64,000 bases of DNA from an uncultured Spirochaeta sp. Its GTDB lineage: Bacteria; Spirochaetota; Spirochaetia; DSM-27196; Alkalispirochaetaceae. Position 1 is the first letter of the stretch, and the number at the start of each line of letters is the position of its first letter. Shown here one piece after another: positions 41,143 to 50,114 of this stretch. Position numbers and translations under genes: made by a program. Location: the NCBI GenBank assembly GCA_913030605.1, contig CAJWEZ010000004.1, forward strand, positions 1 through 64,000, given 5' to 3'. The notes below the pieces were generated by a model. The model did not search any database. It saw only the letters and a program-made list of their open reading frames with translations, and was not told where the DNA came from.

Positions 41143-42084
41143 GTGAGTCTTGAAACGCTCCGATCCCAGCTCGCCGCGGTGATTCGCGGCAAGGATGAGG
41201 TACTCGAGCTGTTCCTGACCGGCGTTCTCGCCGGCGGGCACGTGCTGTTGGACGACCTTCCGGGAACCGGGAAGACCAGCCTTGCCCGGGCCATGGCACA
41301 GCTTGTTGCCGCCGACAGCGGGGCGCTCGTGTTCCGGCGGATCCAGTTCACTCCTGACCTCCTCCCCTACGACGTCACCGGCGTGGATGTCTTCGACCCC
41401 GCCCGACAGCGCTTCTCATTCGCCCCGGGGCCGGTGTTTGCCCACGTCCTCCTCGCCGACGAGATCAACCGCGCGACGCCCAAGGTTCAGTCGGCGCTCC
41501 TGGAGGTCATGAACGAGGGGCAGGTCACCGTTGGCGGAACCACGTACCCCCTCGACACGTTCTTTCTGGTCATTGCCACCGAAAATCCCGTGACGATGGA
41601 GGGGACCTATCCCCTTCCGCTGGCGCAGCTGGACCGCTTTCTCATGCGTCTCTCACTGGGCTATCCCGACGCCGACGCCGAACTGTCGATTCTCCGGGAT
41701 GACCCCGGCCGTCGCGGGATCCCGCGTCTGACTCCGGTGATTACGCGGGAGGAGCTTCTCACGGCGCGCGCGGAAGCCGCCGGCGTCTACTGCCGGCCGG
41801 ACCTCACCCGAGCGGTGGTTTCCCTCGCGGATGCGACACGTCGCGACCGGCGCCTGCGCTACGGCGTGTCACCGCGCGGGAGTCTGCACCTCCAGGACGC
41901 GCTCCGGGCGCTGGCCTACCTCCGGGGACGGGACTTTGCCACCGACGATGATTTTCTCGATCTGGCCGCACCGGTGCTTGCGCACCGCGTTCCCCCGGCG
42001 GGTTCGGAGTATGATTCCGCCGACGTGGTGACGGAACACGCGCGCCGCGTCGTGGCCGAGCTCCGGGAGGCGGACGGTGTCTGA
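41143..42084 (+). CDS. MoxR-type AAA+ ATPase
   Basis: A 313-residue MoxR family chaperone-like ATPase. Walker A is LLDDLPGTGKTSLA near residue 40, Walker B with MoxR signature is LLADEINRATPKVQSALLEVM, and sensor 1 is FFLVIATENPVTMEGTYPLP. The gene order moxR - DUF58 - transglutaminase is conserved in many bacteria; these are thought to help assemble or mature envelope proteins. It starts at GTG 41143, 6 nt after TAGGCT, and overlaps the DUF58 start by 8 nt. Confidence 0.93.
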   Translation: MSLETLRSQLAAVIRGKDEVLELFLTGVLAGGHVLLDDLPGTGKTSLARAMAQLVAADSGALVFRRIQFTPDLLPYDVTGVDVFDPARQRFSFAPGPVFAHVLLADEINRATPKVQSALLEVMNEGQVTVGGTTYPLDTFFLVIATENPVTMEGTYPLPLAQLDRFLMRLSLGYPDADAELSILRDDPGRRGIPRLTPVITREELLTARAEAAGVYCRPDLTRAVVSLADATRRDRRLRYGVSPRGSLHLQDALRALAYLRGRDFATDDDFLDLAAPVLAHRVPPAGSEYDSADVVTEHARRVVAELREADGV

Positions 42085-43182
42085 ACGCGGCGCGGTGGTC
42101 CCGCTGCATCCCGGACTTCGCCTCTCCCGGGGAGGACTCGCTTTTTTTTTGCCGCCGTCGTGACGCTGGTGCCGGGGATCGCGCGGCGTGAACCCGTGGC
42201 CCTCCTGGTTGGAGCAGGGCTCGCCATCGCCCTGGCGTACGCGGCCGTGGTGGCGATCGTTCGCCTGGTGACGCTTCGGCGCCTGTCGGTCACGCTCCCC
42301 GCCAGTATCCTGGAGTCGGACCCCGGCGCTGCGGTTGCGCTTCACCTGCGCCCCGGCGGCGTACGTTCGCTTCCCGCCGGGGCGTTCTCCCTGCGTCTGG
42401 CATCCGGAGTTCGGAGCGGCGAGCTTGTGGGGAATGTGGGGCCCCGGCGGGTGCCGATGTCTGCAACGGTCGCCGCCCCGGCACTCTCCCGCGGACTGTA
42501 CCGGATCGGAGAGCTGCGCTTCGATGCGGCGGATCTCCTGGGTCTGGTCGTGGTGTCCTGTCGCGGCTCCGCTCCGGTGTCGCTGCCGCCGTGCGTTCGC
42601 GTTCTCCCGGCGCTGGTGGATCCCACCAACACCGCGGTTCCCCAGGGATTCGGTACCGGCATCCGCGAGGCCGATCTTTCCCGCGACCGCAGCGACGAGC
42701 TCATCGAGGCGCGACCGTACCATCCCGGCGACGACACCCGCCGGATCAACTGGAAGACGTACGCCCACAGCGGTGCGCTGTTCGTGCGGATCGGTGAGGA
42801 AATCCCGCCGCCGTCCAAGGCGGCGGCGCTGGTGGTGGACGCTGCCGATGCCGAGACGGCGGAGCGCGTGGACCGTCTGGTGGCGGCGGCGCTGTCGATC
42901 GCCGCGCGGCTCCGGGATGATGGTCACGTCGTCGCCGTCTCGGTGGTGGTCCCCGGCGGAGGACGGACCGACGCCGGCGACCCGGACCGTGCCCGGCGTG
43001 TGTGTGCGGCTCTGGACCCGCGATACGGACTGTTGCCGGGCCACGCCGAGGGCCTTGCCCCGCCGCAACGGGTGGATACCGGCGGCCACGAACTGGTGGT
43101 CGCGTGGGACGGGGACGCGCTGGCGGTCTGGTACCGGGATCCGACGGGAGGCGTGCACGATGCCGGCACGATTGCGCTCTAG
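42077..43182 (+). CDS. DUF58 protein, reading frame broken at a T9 run
   Basis: The track starts at GTG 42160, but the natural N terminus lies in another frame. From GTG 42077, overlapping the moxR stop, one reads VSERGAVVPLHPGL then RLSRGGLAFF up to the run CTTTTTTTTTG, after which the frame closes at 42161. Rereading one T (or a tenth T in the mRNA) joins it to AAVVTLVPGIARREPVALL and on to the end, giving about 368 residues with two N-terminal membrane segments and the DUF58 domain (EARPYHPGDDTRRINWKTYA). Sequencing error, transcriptional slippage or ribosomal -1 shifting could explain this. The next gene overlaps by 23 nt. Confidence 0.82.
42142..42150 (+). other. T9 homopolymer, probable slippage site
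   Basis: Nine consecutive T between C and G, exactly where the DUF58 frame changes by -1. Confidence 0.7.
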
Positions 43183-46100
43183 CGGTCAGACGCTGGTTCG
43201 GCAGTTCATCTTTCTTCTTTTGCTCTTCCCGCTGCAGCGCTATCTCGCCGAGCTCCTTCCCCTGACGCTGCCGCTGGCGCTGTTTGCAGCGGTGTGGGCG
43301 GCGCGACTGGCAGGGCGGCGCTTCGGCCTCCCGGACTGGGCTGCCGCGCTATGTGTGGTGCCCGGCCTCGTGTTGGCCGCGGTGGGTGTCCTGTGGGTGG
43401 CGGTCACCGCGATCGGCGCCGACGGGTGGTGGGAGGAACAGCTCGTCCTGTCCGGCTGGCGATTGCTGCCTGCCGCGGTCATGGTCGTCGCCGTCACCGG
43501 GTGGGATCTCTGGTACGTGCGGTTCCGAAGCGGAAGACAGCTGTTTGTTCCGCTCGTGGCGGTGGGAGTCACCCTCGTGTTCTGGTCACAGGCGCGGTTT
43601 CGCACGGACCTCCTCGGGCACCCGACCTGGTACGCGGTATACGGCCTCGCGACGGCGACGCTGGTGGTGGTGCACCAGCTCCTCGCTCCCACGCCCGTCC
43701 CCGTCGGGGGGACGCCGGGCACCGCCGCCGACGAGTCGCGGACGGCGGCCGGTGCGGGGCGTCGATCGCTGGTCGTGCGGCGAACCGTCCCGGTCGCGCT
43801 TCTCCTGATCCTGCTGCTCTCCTCGCTGGTGCTGGTCTACCGCGGCTGGCAGGGTCAGGCGGTGGAGGCCGGCGGCGGTCTGTTGCGGCCGACCGCGTTC
43901 CGGTTCGACTTTGCCGACTACGTCACCCTGGAGCCGGAGATCCGCCTGAGCCGCGATCTGGTGTTCCTGTACCGGGAGGCGCAGGCGCCGCCGGATCGTC
44001 TGCTGCGACGCTACGTGCTCAGCGGCTACGCGCCGCGCCGCGGGTTCTTTCGTCTGGACCCGGGCGACGAGCCGGCGACCGTTCCGCCGCTCTCGGTGGA
44101 TCAGGCGATTCGCGATCTGCCCGGAACGCCGGACGCGAACGGTCCCTCGGGGGAGGGCTCCGGTATCGCCGTCGACCAGGAGTACTACGTCGTGAACTTC
44201 GACCCCGATGCGTTCATCGCCGTGAACGCGCCGCAGTCTGCGGAGGGGTTGCGGAGCTGGTCGCGGTCTTCCTTCAACCGCGCGTACCGCGTTCGATCCC
44301 GCAGACCGGCCACCGACCCGGACGAACTGGCGACGCGTCCGTGGCCGCAGGACCTTCCCGAGGAGTGGCGTGCGGTCTATCTCGGCGGCCCGGTCCCTAC
44401 GGCGGTTGCCGATCTCGCCCGGGAGGTGACCGCAGGCGTTTCCGGGTACTACGAGACCGTGATCGCGGTCCGGGACTACCTTCTCAACGGGTACTACTAC
44501 AGTCTGTCACCCGGCGAGGCCGTGGCCGGCGATCAGCTGCAGCATTTCCTGTTCGAAAGCCGCAAGGGGTACTGCTCGTACTTCGCGTTTTCCATGGCCC
44601 TGATGCTGCGGTCGCTGGGTGTTCCCACCCGCGTTGCGGTCGGCTTCTTCGTGGATCCCGCCGCGGGAATGCTCGGGTTCTATCCCGTCCGCGGGGACAT
44701 GGCCCACGCCTGGGTTGAGGTGTGGTTTCCCGGGAGCGGCTGGGTGGAGTTTGACCCGACCTCGACCACGATCGCGCCGGGAGAGTCGGTCAACACGGAC
44801 TACCGTATCGATCAGGAGCGGTTGTCGGCGTTGATCCAGGAGATTCTCTCGCAGGGAGATCTCGCCACGCAGGACGGGAGCGACGACAGAACCCCGGCCG
44901 CGGGCGCCGCGCAGCTGCGACGGCGACGGTCTCTCGCAGTCGTGGTGATCCTCGTGATCGCGGCGCCCGTGTGGTGGTGGTTCCGACGAAGACGGCGCTG
45001 GAGGCGGCTGTGCGCGGCCAATCCGCGCCGCGCCGCGCTGATCCTGACCGGCCGCATCCGTCGCCTCCGGGGGACGGAACCCGTTCAGACGCTCCGGGCG
45101 CGGTTTGCACGGGAGTTCGGCGCCGGGGACCTGGCGACGGTGGATCGCGAGTGGGACAGGGTACTGACGGCGGCGCTCCGGGGGGCGCGACGCTCCGGCG
45201 AGGCCGCCTCGGGGGACAACGCATCCGACGACGCCGCGTCCGACGGCGGTGGTCGTCGCCGGGTGCTGACACGAGGTCTGCCGGCCATCGGTCGATTCGC
45301 GCTGATCGGGTGGATGCGCGCGGTGCCGCCCCCGGTGTCGCGGCGGGCGCGGCGGGAGGATCCGCATCGCTGGACGCGTGGTGGTTCTGCCGGCGGTCCA
45401 GCCGCTGTGGCGGTCCTTTTTGCGGTGGTCGCGTTCATCGTGGCGGTGCAGCCGGCGGAGGCCCAGCTTCCGGACACCGCGACCGACGGCCCGGCGGCCC
45501 AGGATGAAGGGGGCGGGAACGGGGCCGGCGACGCGGCGGAGTTGCTGGGCGCGGCGCGCGATGCAATGGATGCGGAGAACTACGAGGTGGCGATCCGCAT
45601 GCTGCGCGACGGCGCCTCCCGATACCCGACGGACCATCGCTTCCCGCTGCTGCTGGGAGATCTGTACTTCGACCAGGGCCTCTACGAGGTGGCGCGCGAC
45701 GCCTACCGCGATGCCCTGGCCGCCGGTGCTCCGGACTATTCCACCCGCTATATACTGAGTCGCACGCTCTCGCGCCTGAACGAGGATGCCGCCGCCATCA
45801 CCCTGCTCGAGGCGTTGCACCGGACCTACCGCGACGATCTCACCGTTATCGGCGACCTGGCGTGGCTGTACTTCAAGACCCACCGACTGGAGGAGGCTCG
45901 GGACCTCCTGGTGGACGCCATCGCCGAGTTCGGCCCCGATCGCGATCTCTGCATGACACTGGCCACCGTATACTCGGGCCTGTGGCGCTACGACGATGCC
46001 CTGAGGGAGTACCGCACGTCCATCGAACTCGCGGAGCGCGCCGACGACCGGATTTTTCAGGCGGTTGCGTACTACAACCTCAGCATCCTGCACGCCAACT

Positions 46101-47296
46101 TCTACCGCTACGACGAGGCCCTCGCGGCGGCGGAACGGTCGCTGGAGATGGCGGAGCGGCCGAGCGGATACATGATCCGCGCGGAACTCCGGGAGCTGCA
46201 GCTGGCGGAGGAGGATGCCGCCGCCGACTACAACCGGGCCGCCGTTCTCGACGAGTTCACCCCCCTGGCGCACCTGAGCCTGGCGGCGCTGTGGACCGAC
46301 GCCGGATATCCCGACCGCGCGATCGCGCGTCTGGACCGTATCACCGGCGAGAATGACCCCAACTGGATGTACAACTACGGAACGGACCCGGACCGCTACC
46401 TGCGGCAGGTCTACACCGCCTACGCCGACGCGTGGGAAGCCCGGGCTCATCAGCTTCGGCTGCAGCGGCCGGGCGACGTCGGAGCACGCCTTCTCCAGCG
46501 GTTCCGGGCGTTCCGTGCCCGTGTCATCGGTTGGTACTACCGCGGTCTCGAACGACGCCAGCGACGACGCGTGGCGGACGCCTACGGCGCCCAGGGGAGG
46601 GAACTGCTATCGGAGTGGAATCGCATGCAGGCTGCGGAGGAGTGGCCGCGCATCGCCCTGCGCCACGCGGCGCGCGCCGAAACGATCGAGACACGCTTCA
46701 ACCCCGAGGCGGCGATCGACTACCGTCTGTTCGCCGCCGGCATCACCGACGACCGCCGGCGCCTCGCCGAGCTCGCGGCGACGTTGCAGAGTCCGTGGCG
46801 CCGCGACGATCGCGCCACGGCGCTCCGCGGGGTATACCGCGCCGCGCCGCGCCGGCCTGAGGGGCTCCAGGCGGCGGCGCGGGCGTGGGCGCTGGCGCCG
46901 GGAACGTTTCTGGTAAACGGGCTGCGGGTTCCGGTGACTGTCGCCACGGAGGCCACGGACGCCGCCGATGCCGGAGCCGCCACCGGTGGCCTACCCCCGA
47001 TCTCGGAGGCACGCCAGCGGCGGGTCCTTCGGCGAATGGGGTTTCGTACGGACGACGACGCCGCGCTGGTGCTGGAGCTCACGTGGGAGGATGGATCGCT
47101 CGCATACCGGGTGTGGGATCGCCGGCTGGACGCCGAGATCCGCCGCGGGGCTGTCTCCTACGGGAGCGGTTCTTCCGCCGCCACCGCCGCGGTTTCGGCG
47201 CTGGAACAGGTGGCGGAGACCCTCACCCGGGCCGGTGAATCGGTGCTGGGAGTGGAGGCGGCGGAGGCCTCCGGGGCCTCCGATCCCTACCAGTAG
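43160..47296 (+). CDS. transglutaminase-like membrane protein fused to a TPR protein
   Basis: A 1378-residue ORF. The first part (about 1-700) is a DUF3488/transglutaminase membrane protein: about six N-terminal helices, a periplasmic transglutaminase core with Cys near residue 472 (SRKGYCSYFAFSMALML), His in DMAHAWVEVWF and Asp in WVEFDPT, then another helix (LAVVVILVIAAPVWWWF). Near residue 750 AVLFAVVAFIVAVQPAEAQ looks exactly like a signal peptide with cleavage site. The rest (about 790-1090) is TPR-like repeats, followed by a beta-rich tail. No stop codon separates the halves. The start ATG 43160 overlaps the DUF58 gene. The end overlaps convergent fabH by 10 nt. Confidence 0.8.
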   Translation: MPARLRSSGQTLVRQFIFLLLLFPLQRYLAELLPLTLPLALFAAVWAARLAGRRFGLPDWAAALCVVPGLVLAAVGVLWVAVTAIGADGWWEEQLVLSGWRLLPAAVMVVAVTGWDLWYVRFRSGRQLFVPLVAVGVTLVFWSQARFRTDLLGHPTWYAVYGLATATLVVVHQLLAPTPVPVGGTPGTAADESRTAAGAGRRSLVVRRTVPVALLLILLLSSLVLVYRGWQGQAVEAGGGLLRPTAFRFDFADYVTLEPEIRLSRDLVFLYREAQAPPDRLLRRYVLSGYAPRRGFFRLDPGDEPATVPPLSVDQAIRDLPGTPDANGPSGEGSGIAVDQEYYVVNFDPDAFIAVNAPQSAEGLRSWSRSSFNRAYRVRSRRPATDPDELATRPWPQDLPEEWRAVYLGGPVPTAVADLAREVTAGVSGYYETVIAVRDYLLNGYYYSLSPGEAVAGDQLQHFLFESRKGYCSYFAFSMALMLRSLGVPTRVAVGFFVDPAAGMLGFYPVRGDMAHAWVEVWFPGSGWVEFDPTSTTIAPGESVNTDYRIDQERLSALIQEILSQGDLATQDGSDDRTPAAGAAQLRRRRSLAVVVILVIAAPVWWWFRRRRRWRRLCAANPRRAALILTGRIRRLRGTEPVQTLRARFAREFGAGDLATVDREWDRVLTAALRGARRSGEAASGDNASDDAASDGGGRRRVLTRGLPAIGRFALIGWMRAVPPPVSRRARREDPHRWTRGGSAGGPAAVAVLFAVVAFIVAVQPAEAQLPDTATDGPAAQDEGGGNGAGDAAELLGAARDAMDAENYEVAIRMLRDGASRYPTDHRFPLLLGDLYFDQGLYEVARDAYRDALAAGAPDYSTRYILSRTLSRLNEDAAAITLLEALHRTYRDDLTVIGDLAWLYFKTHRLEEARDLLVDAIAEFGPDRDLCMTLATVYSGLWRYDDALREYRTSIELAERADDRIFQAVAYYNLSILHANFYRYDEALAAAERSLEMAERPSGYMIRAELRELQLAEEDAAADYNRAAVLDEFTPLAHLSLAALWTDAGYPDRAIARLDRITGENDPNWMYNYGTDPDRYLRQVYTAYADAWEARAHQLRLQRPGDVGARLLQRFRAFRARVIGWYYRGLERRQRRRVADAYGAQGRELLSEWNRMQAAEEWPRIALRHAARAETIETRFNPEAAIDYRLFAAGITDDRRRLAELAATLQSPWRRDDRATALRGVYRAAPRRPEGLQAAARAWALAPGTFLVNGLRVPVTVATEATDAADAGAATGGLPPISEARQRRVLRRMGFRTDDDAALVLELTWEDGSLAYRVWDRRLDAEIRRGAVSYGSGSSAATAAVSALEQVAETLTRAGESVLGVEAAEASGASDPYQ

Positions 47297-48273
47297 AGCA
47301 GGTTTCCGCCGTAGGTCAGGCCGCTGCCGAACCCGACGGTCACGAGGAGACGTCCCGGTGAGAGATGTCCGCCCTCGAACATTTCGTTCAGCGCGATCGG
47401 AATGGACGCCGCCGAGGTGTTGGCGTACTCCGCGATGTTCACGTAGAACCGCTCACGGTCCCAGCCGGCGCGCTTCGCCGCGGCGGCGATAATGCGTTCG
47501 TTGGCCTGGTGCGGAACCACCCAGTCCACGGCGTCGAACTCAAGGTCGTTGCGTTCCAGGAGGCGTCGGATCGTCTCAACCACGGTGGACACCGCGAAGT
47601 TGTAGACGCGACGACCGTCCATCTTGAGCTTCAGGTCTGCCTCCGGTGTTTGCCCGGGCACGTACTGATTGCGCGTGCCGCCGTGGGATCGGTACAGCGA
47701 ATCCGCCCCCGATCCCCGGGAGCCCAGGAGTGCCGGCAGGATCCGCGACGGTGCATCGTCCGCCGCCGGTTGGACCACCACCGCGCCGGCGCCGTCGCCG
47801 AAGAGCACGCAGGTTCGCCGATCTTCCCAGTTCACGATCTTGCTGTATACCTCGGTTCCCACGAGCAGCACGTTCCGGGCGGCGCCGGCGGTCACGTAGG
47901 TCCGGGCCGTCTCAAGCCCGTAGATAAAGCCGGTACACGCCGCCATGACATCCATGGCGCCGGCTGCGGGAATTCCGAGTTTGTCCTGAACCACACAGGC
48001 GGTGGACGGAAGGCCGACGTAGTCCGGAGTACTGGTGGCCACGAGGACCAAATCGATCTCCTCGGGGCCGACTCCTGCCCGTTCCATCGCCTGCCGGGCC
48101 GCGGGAACGGCCAGGTCGCTGGCGGCTTCGTCCTCCGCCGCCAGGTGCCGATAGTGAATTCCGGTATGGGAGTAGATCCATTCGTCGGAGGTGTCGACGA
48201 TCTGCGCGAGTTCGTTGTTGTGCATGCGGCGCGCGGGGACATGGGCGCCGACGGAGGCAATTCTGGCGTTCAC
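47287..48273 (-). CDS. fabH: beta-ketoacyl-ACP synthase III
   Basis: Starts fatty-acid synthesis by condensing acetyl-CoA with malonyl-ACP. The 328-residue thiolase-fold protein has the catalytic Cys in DVMAACTGFIYGLE (near 115), His in WVVPHQANERII and Asn in EYANTSAAS. The start is GTG 48273, 8 nt after AAGGA; the track ORF extends far upstream through the divergent fabD gene and is not real there. fabH is divergent from fabD with an operator-like palindrome between them. Confidence 0.95.
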   Translation of the reverse strand: MNARIASVGAHVPARRMHNNELAQIVDTSDEWIYSHTGIHYRHLAAEDEAASDLAVPAARQAMERAGVGPEEIDLVLVATSTPDYVGLPSTACVVQDKLGIPAAGAMDVMAACTGFIYGLETARTYVTAGAARNVLLVGTEVYSKIVNWEDRRTCVLFGDGAGAVVVQPAADDAPSRILPALLGSRGSGADSLYRSHGGTRNQYVPGQTPEADLKLKMDGRRVYNFAVSTVVETIRRLLERNDLEFDAVDWVVPHQANERIIAAAAKRAGWDRERFYVNIAEYANTSAASIPIALNEMFEGGHLSPGRLLVTVGFGSGLTYGGNLLYW

Positions 48274-48339
48274 CGTGGGTTTCCTTTGCATAGAAGGTAC
48301 CAGATGCGGGTACTGTCGGCCAACTCTGCCACATAATTT

Positions 48340-48356
48340 GTCGGTCGGCAACCGAC
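48340..48356. promoter_or_regulatory. palindromic operator between fabH and fabD
   Basis: GTCGGT, five bases, ACCGAC. It shares GTCGGTCGGC with the palindrome at 27687 and lies 3 nt upstream of the fabD -35. Confidence 0.6.
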
Positions 48357-48359
48357 TGC

Positions 48360-48389
48360 TTGAAGCCGGTGAACCCGCTGTGATACCGT
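48360..48389 (+). promoter_or_regulatory. candidate fabD promoter
   Basis: TTGAAG (48360-48365), 18 nt, TACCGT (48384-48389), 7 nt to ATG 48397. Confidence 0.5.
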
Positions 48390-48396
48390 CTTGTGC

Positions 48397-49353
48397 ATGA
48401 AGATTGCGTTCCTCTTCCCTGGCCAGGGGGCTCAGTTCCCCGGCATGGCCAAAGACCTGTACGAACACAGCGCTGCAGTCCGCGACCTCTTCGGTGAGGC
48501 GTCGGAGGCAGCTCATATCGACATGGCCGCGCTGCTGTTCGACGGCAGCGAGGACGATCTGAAACAGACCGACAACACGCAGATCGCGATCACCGTGGCC
48601 AACCTCGCCGCCAGGCAGGTGCTTGCCGAGTTCGGGATCCGCAGTGATCTCTCCGCGGGATTCAGTCTTGGCGAGTACGCCTCGCTGGTGGATGCCGGCG
48701 TGATTTCGGTGGCCGATGCCATTCACCTCACGCTGAACCGCGGCCGCATCATGGAGGAGGTGAGCCGCACACTGGACGCCGACGACGAGCGCGCCGGCAT
48801 GGCGGCGGCCATGGGCTTGGACCTTCCGCGGATCGAGGAGATCCTTGCGGAGGCCGAGGTCGCGGACGCATTTCCGTCGCTGTACAACAGCCCGGTGCAG
48901 ACGGTGGTGGGGGGGACCCCGCGGGGCCTCCGCGATGCCGCCGATGCCCTCAAGGAGGGAGGCGTTCGACGGATGCGGCGCCTGCAGGTCTCCGGCCCCT
49001 TCCACACCCCGCTTATGACGCCGGCGCGGGAACGGTTCGCCGAGATCATCGCGGGGGTGACCTTCGGTGACCCGGACCATCCGATTTACTCCAACGTCAC
49101 CGGTGGCGTCGTCGGCAGTGGCGAGGAAGCGCGGGGGCTGTGTCTGGACCAGCTCGTGCAGACGGTGCGGTGGACCACCGAGGAACGGACCCTGCTGGCC
49201 GATGGCGCCGAACTCCTGCTGGAAGTGGGCCCCGGCAGCGTTCTGCAGGGACTCTGGAAGGCGGTGGGCAAGGTGGACGATGAGTGGCCCGTGGATCGCG
49301 TCCGGACCGCCGGGACGCTTGAAGAGATCGAAGCAGTCGCCAAGGAGATGTGA
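48397..49353 (+). CDS. fabD: malonyl-CoA:ACP transacylase
   Basis: Loads malonate onto acyl carrier protein. The 318-residue protein has IAFLFPGQGAQFPGMAKD at the N terminus, the active-site Ser in GFSLGEYAS (the usual GHSxG has Phe for His, a known variant), the substrate Arg in LNRGRIM and the catalytic His in GPFHTPLM. The start is ATG 48397; the track adds two residues. fabG follows after 2 nt. Confidence 0.95.
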   Translation: MKIAFLFPGQGAQFPGMAKDLYEHSAAVRDLFGEASEAAHIDMAALLFDGSEDDLKQTDNTQIAITVANLAARQVLAEFGIRSDLSAGFSLGEYASLVDAGVISVADAIHLTLNRGRIMEEVSRTLDADDERAGMAAAMGLDLPRIEEILAEAEVADAFPSLYNSPVQTVVGGTPRGLRDAADALKEGGVRRMRRLQVSGPFHTPLMTPARERFAEIIAGVTFGDPDHPIYSNVTGGVVGSGEEARGLCLDQLVQTVRWTTEERTLLADGAELLLEVGPGSVLQGLWKAVGKVDDEWPVDRVRTAGTLEEIEAVAKEM

Positions 49354-49355
49354 AC

Positions 49356-50093
49356 ATGCTCATAGATGGAAAAGTCGCCCTGGTCACCGGCGGATCCCGG
49401 GGGATCGGTCGACAGATCGTGGAAACGTTCCTGGAAAACGGCGCCGTGGTGCACTCGTTTTCTCGCAGCGCCGGTGATGACCTGCCGCGGATGCAGGAAA
49501 CCTACGGAAGCGACCGGCTGATTCATCATGCCGTGGATGTCGGCGATGAAGAGGCGGTATCCGCCGCGGTCACCAGGGTGCTCGAGCAGTCCGGTCGGGT
49601 GGATATCCTGGTGAACAACGCCGGAATCACCCGCGACGGTCTTATCATGCGCATGTCCACCGAGGATTGGCGCTCGGTGATGGACGTGAACCTGGGCAGC
49701 GCCTTCTACACCGCCCGGGCGCTGGCGCGGCCGATGATCAAGCAGCGCAGCGGTGCGATCATCAACATCACCTCGGTGGTGGGGTTGATCGGAAACGCCG
49801 GTCAGGCAAACTACGCCGCCAGCAAGGCCGGGCTCGTGGGATTCACCAAGAGTCTGGCGCGAGAGGTGGCGAGTCGCAACGTGCGGGTCAACGCCATTGC
49901 CCCCGGATTCATTGAGACCGAGATGACCGACCGTCTCAACGGTGACCAGCGCGAAACGCTCACCACCCAGATTCCCATGGGACGAATCGGAACGGCCGAG
50001 GAGATCGCCAAAGTCTGCGTGTTTCTCGCGTCGGACATGGCATCGTACATCACCGGAGAGGTGATCACGGTCGGCGGCGGACTGGCGATGTAG
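49356..50093 (+). CDS. fabG: 3-oxoacyl-ACP reductase
   Basis: NADPH-dependent reduction of 3-ketoacyl-ACP. A 245-residue short-chain dehydrogenase with cofactor motif TGGSRGIGRQ, NNAGITRDGL, and the catalytic Ser/Tyr/Lys in ITSVVG and NYAASKAGLVGF. AAGGAG lies 8 nt before ATG 49356. It sits in the fabD-fabG-fabF order, where its role in type II fatty-acid synthesis is clear. Confidence 0.95.
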   Translation: MLIDGKVALVTGGSRGIGRQIVETFLENGAVVHSFSRSAGDDLPRMQETYGSDRLIHHAVDVGDEEAVSAAVTRVLEQSGRVDILVNNAGITRDGLIMRMSTEDWRSVMDVNLGSAFYTARALARPMIKQRSGAIINITSVVGLIGNAGQANYAASKAGLVGFTKSLAREVASRNVRVNAIAPGFIETEMTDRLNGDQRETLTTQIPMGRIGTAEEIAKVCVFLASDMASYITGEVITVGGGLAM

Positions 50094-50114
50094 CCGGAAA
50101 TACCTGGAGGAAAC

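Noticed and set aside
42335-43159. N-terminal 275 residues of the 1653-aa ORF upstream of the transglutaminase
   Set aside because: This part overlaps the DUF58 gene in another frame and has shadow composition; ATG 43160 is the natural start.
47287-49080. 597-aa ORF containing fabH
   Set aside because: The extra 268 residues are antisense to fabD; fabH begins at GTG 48273.
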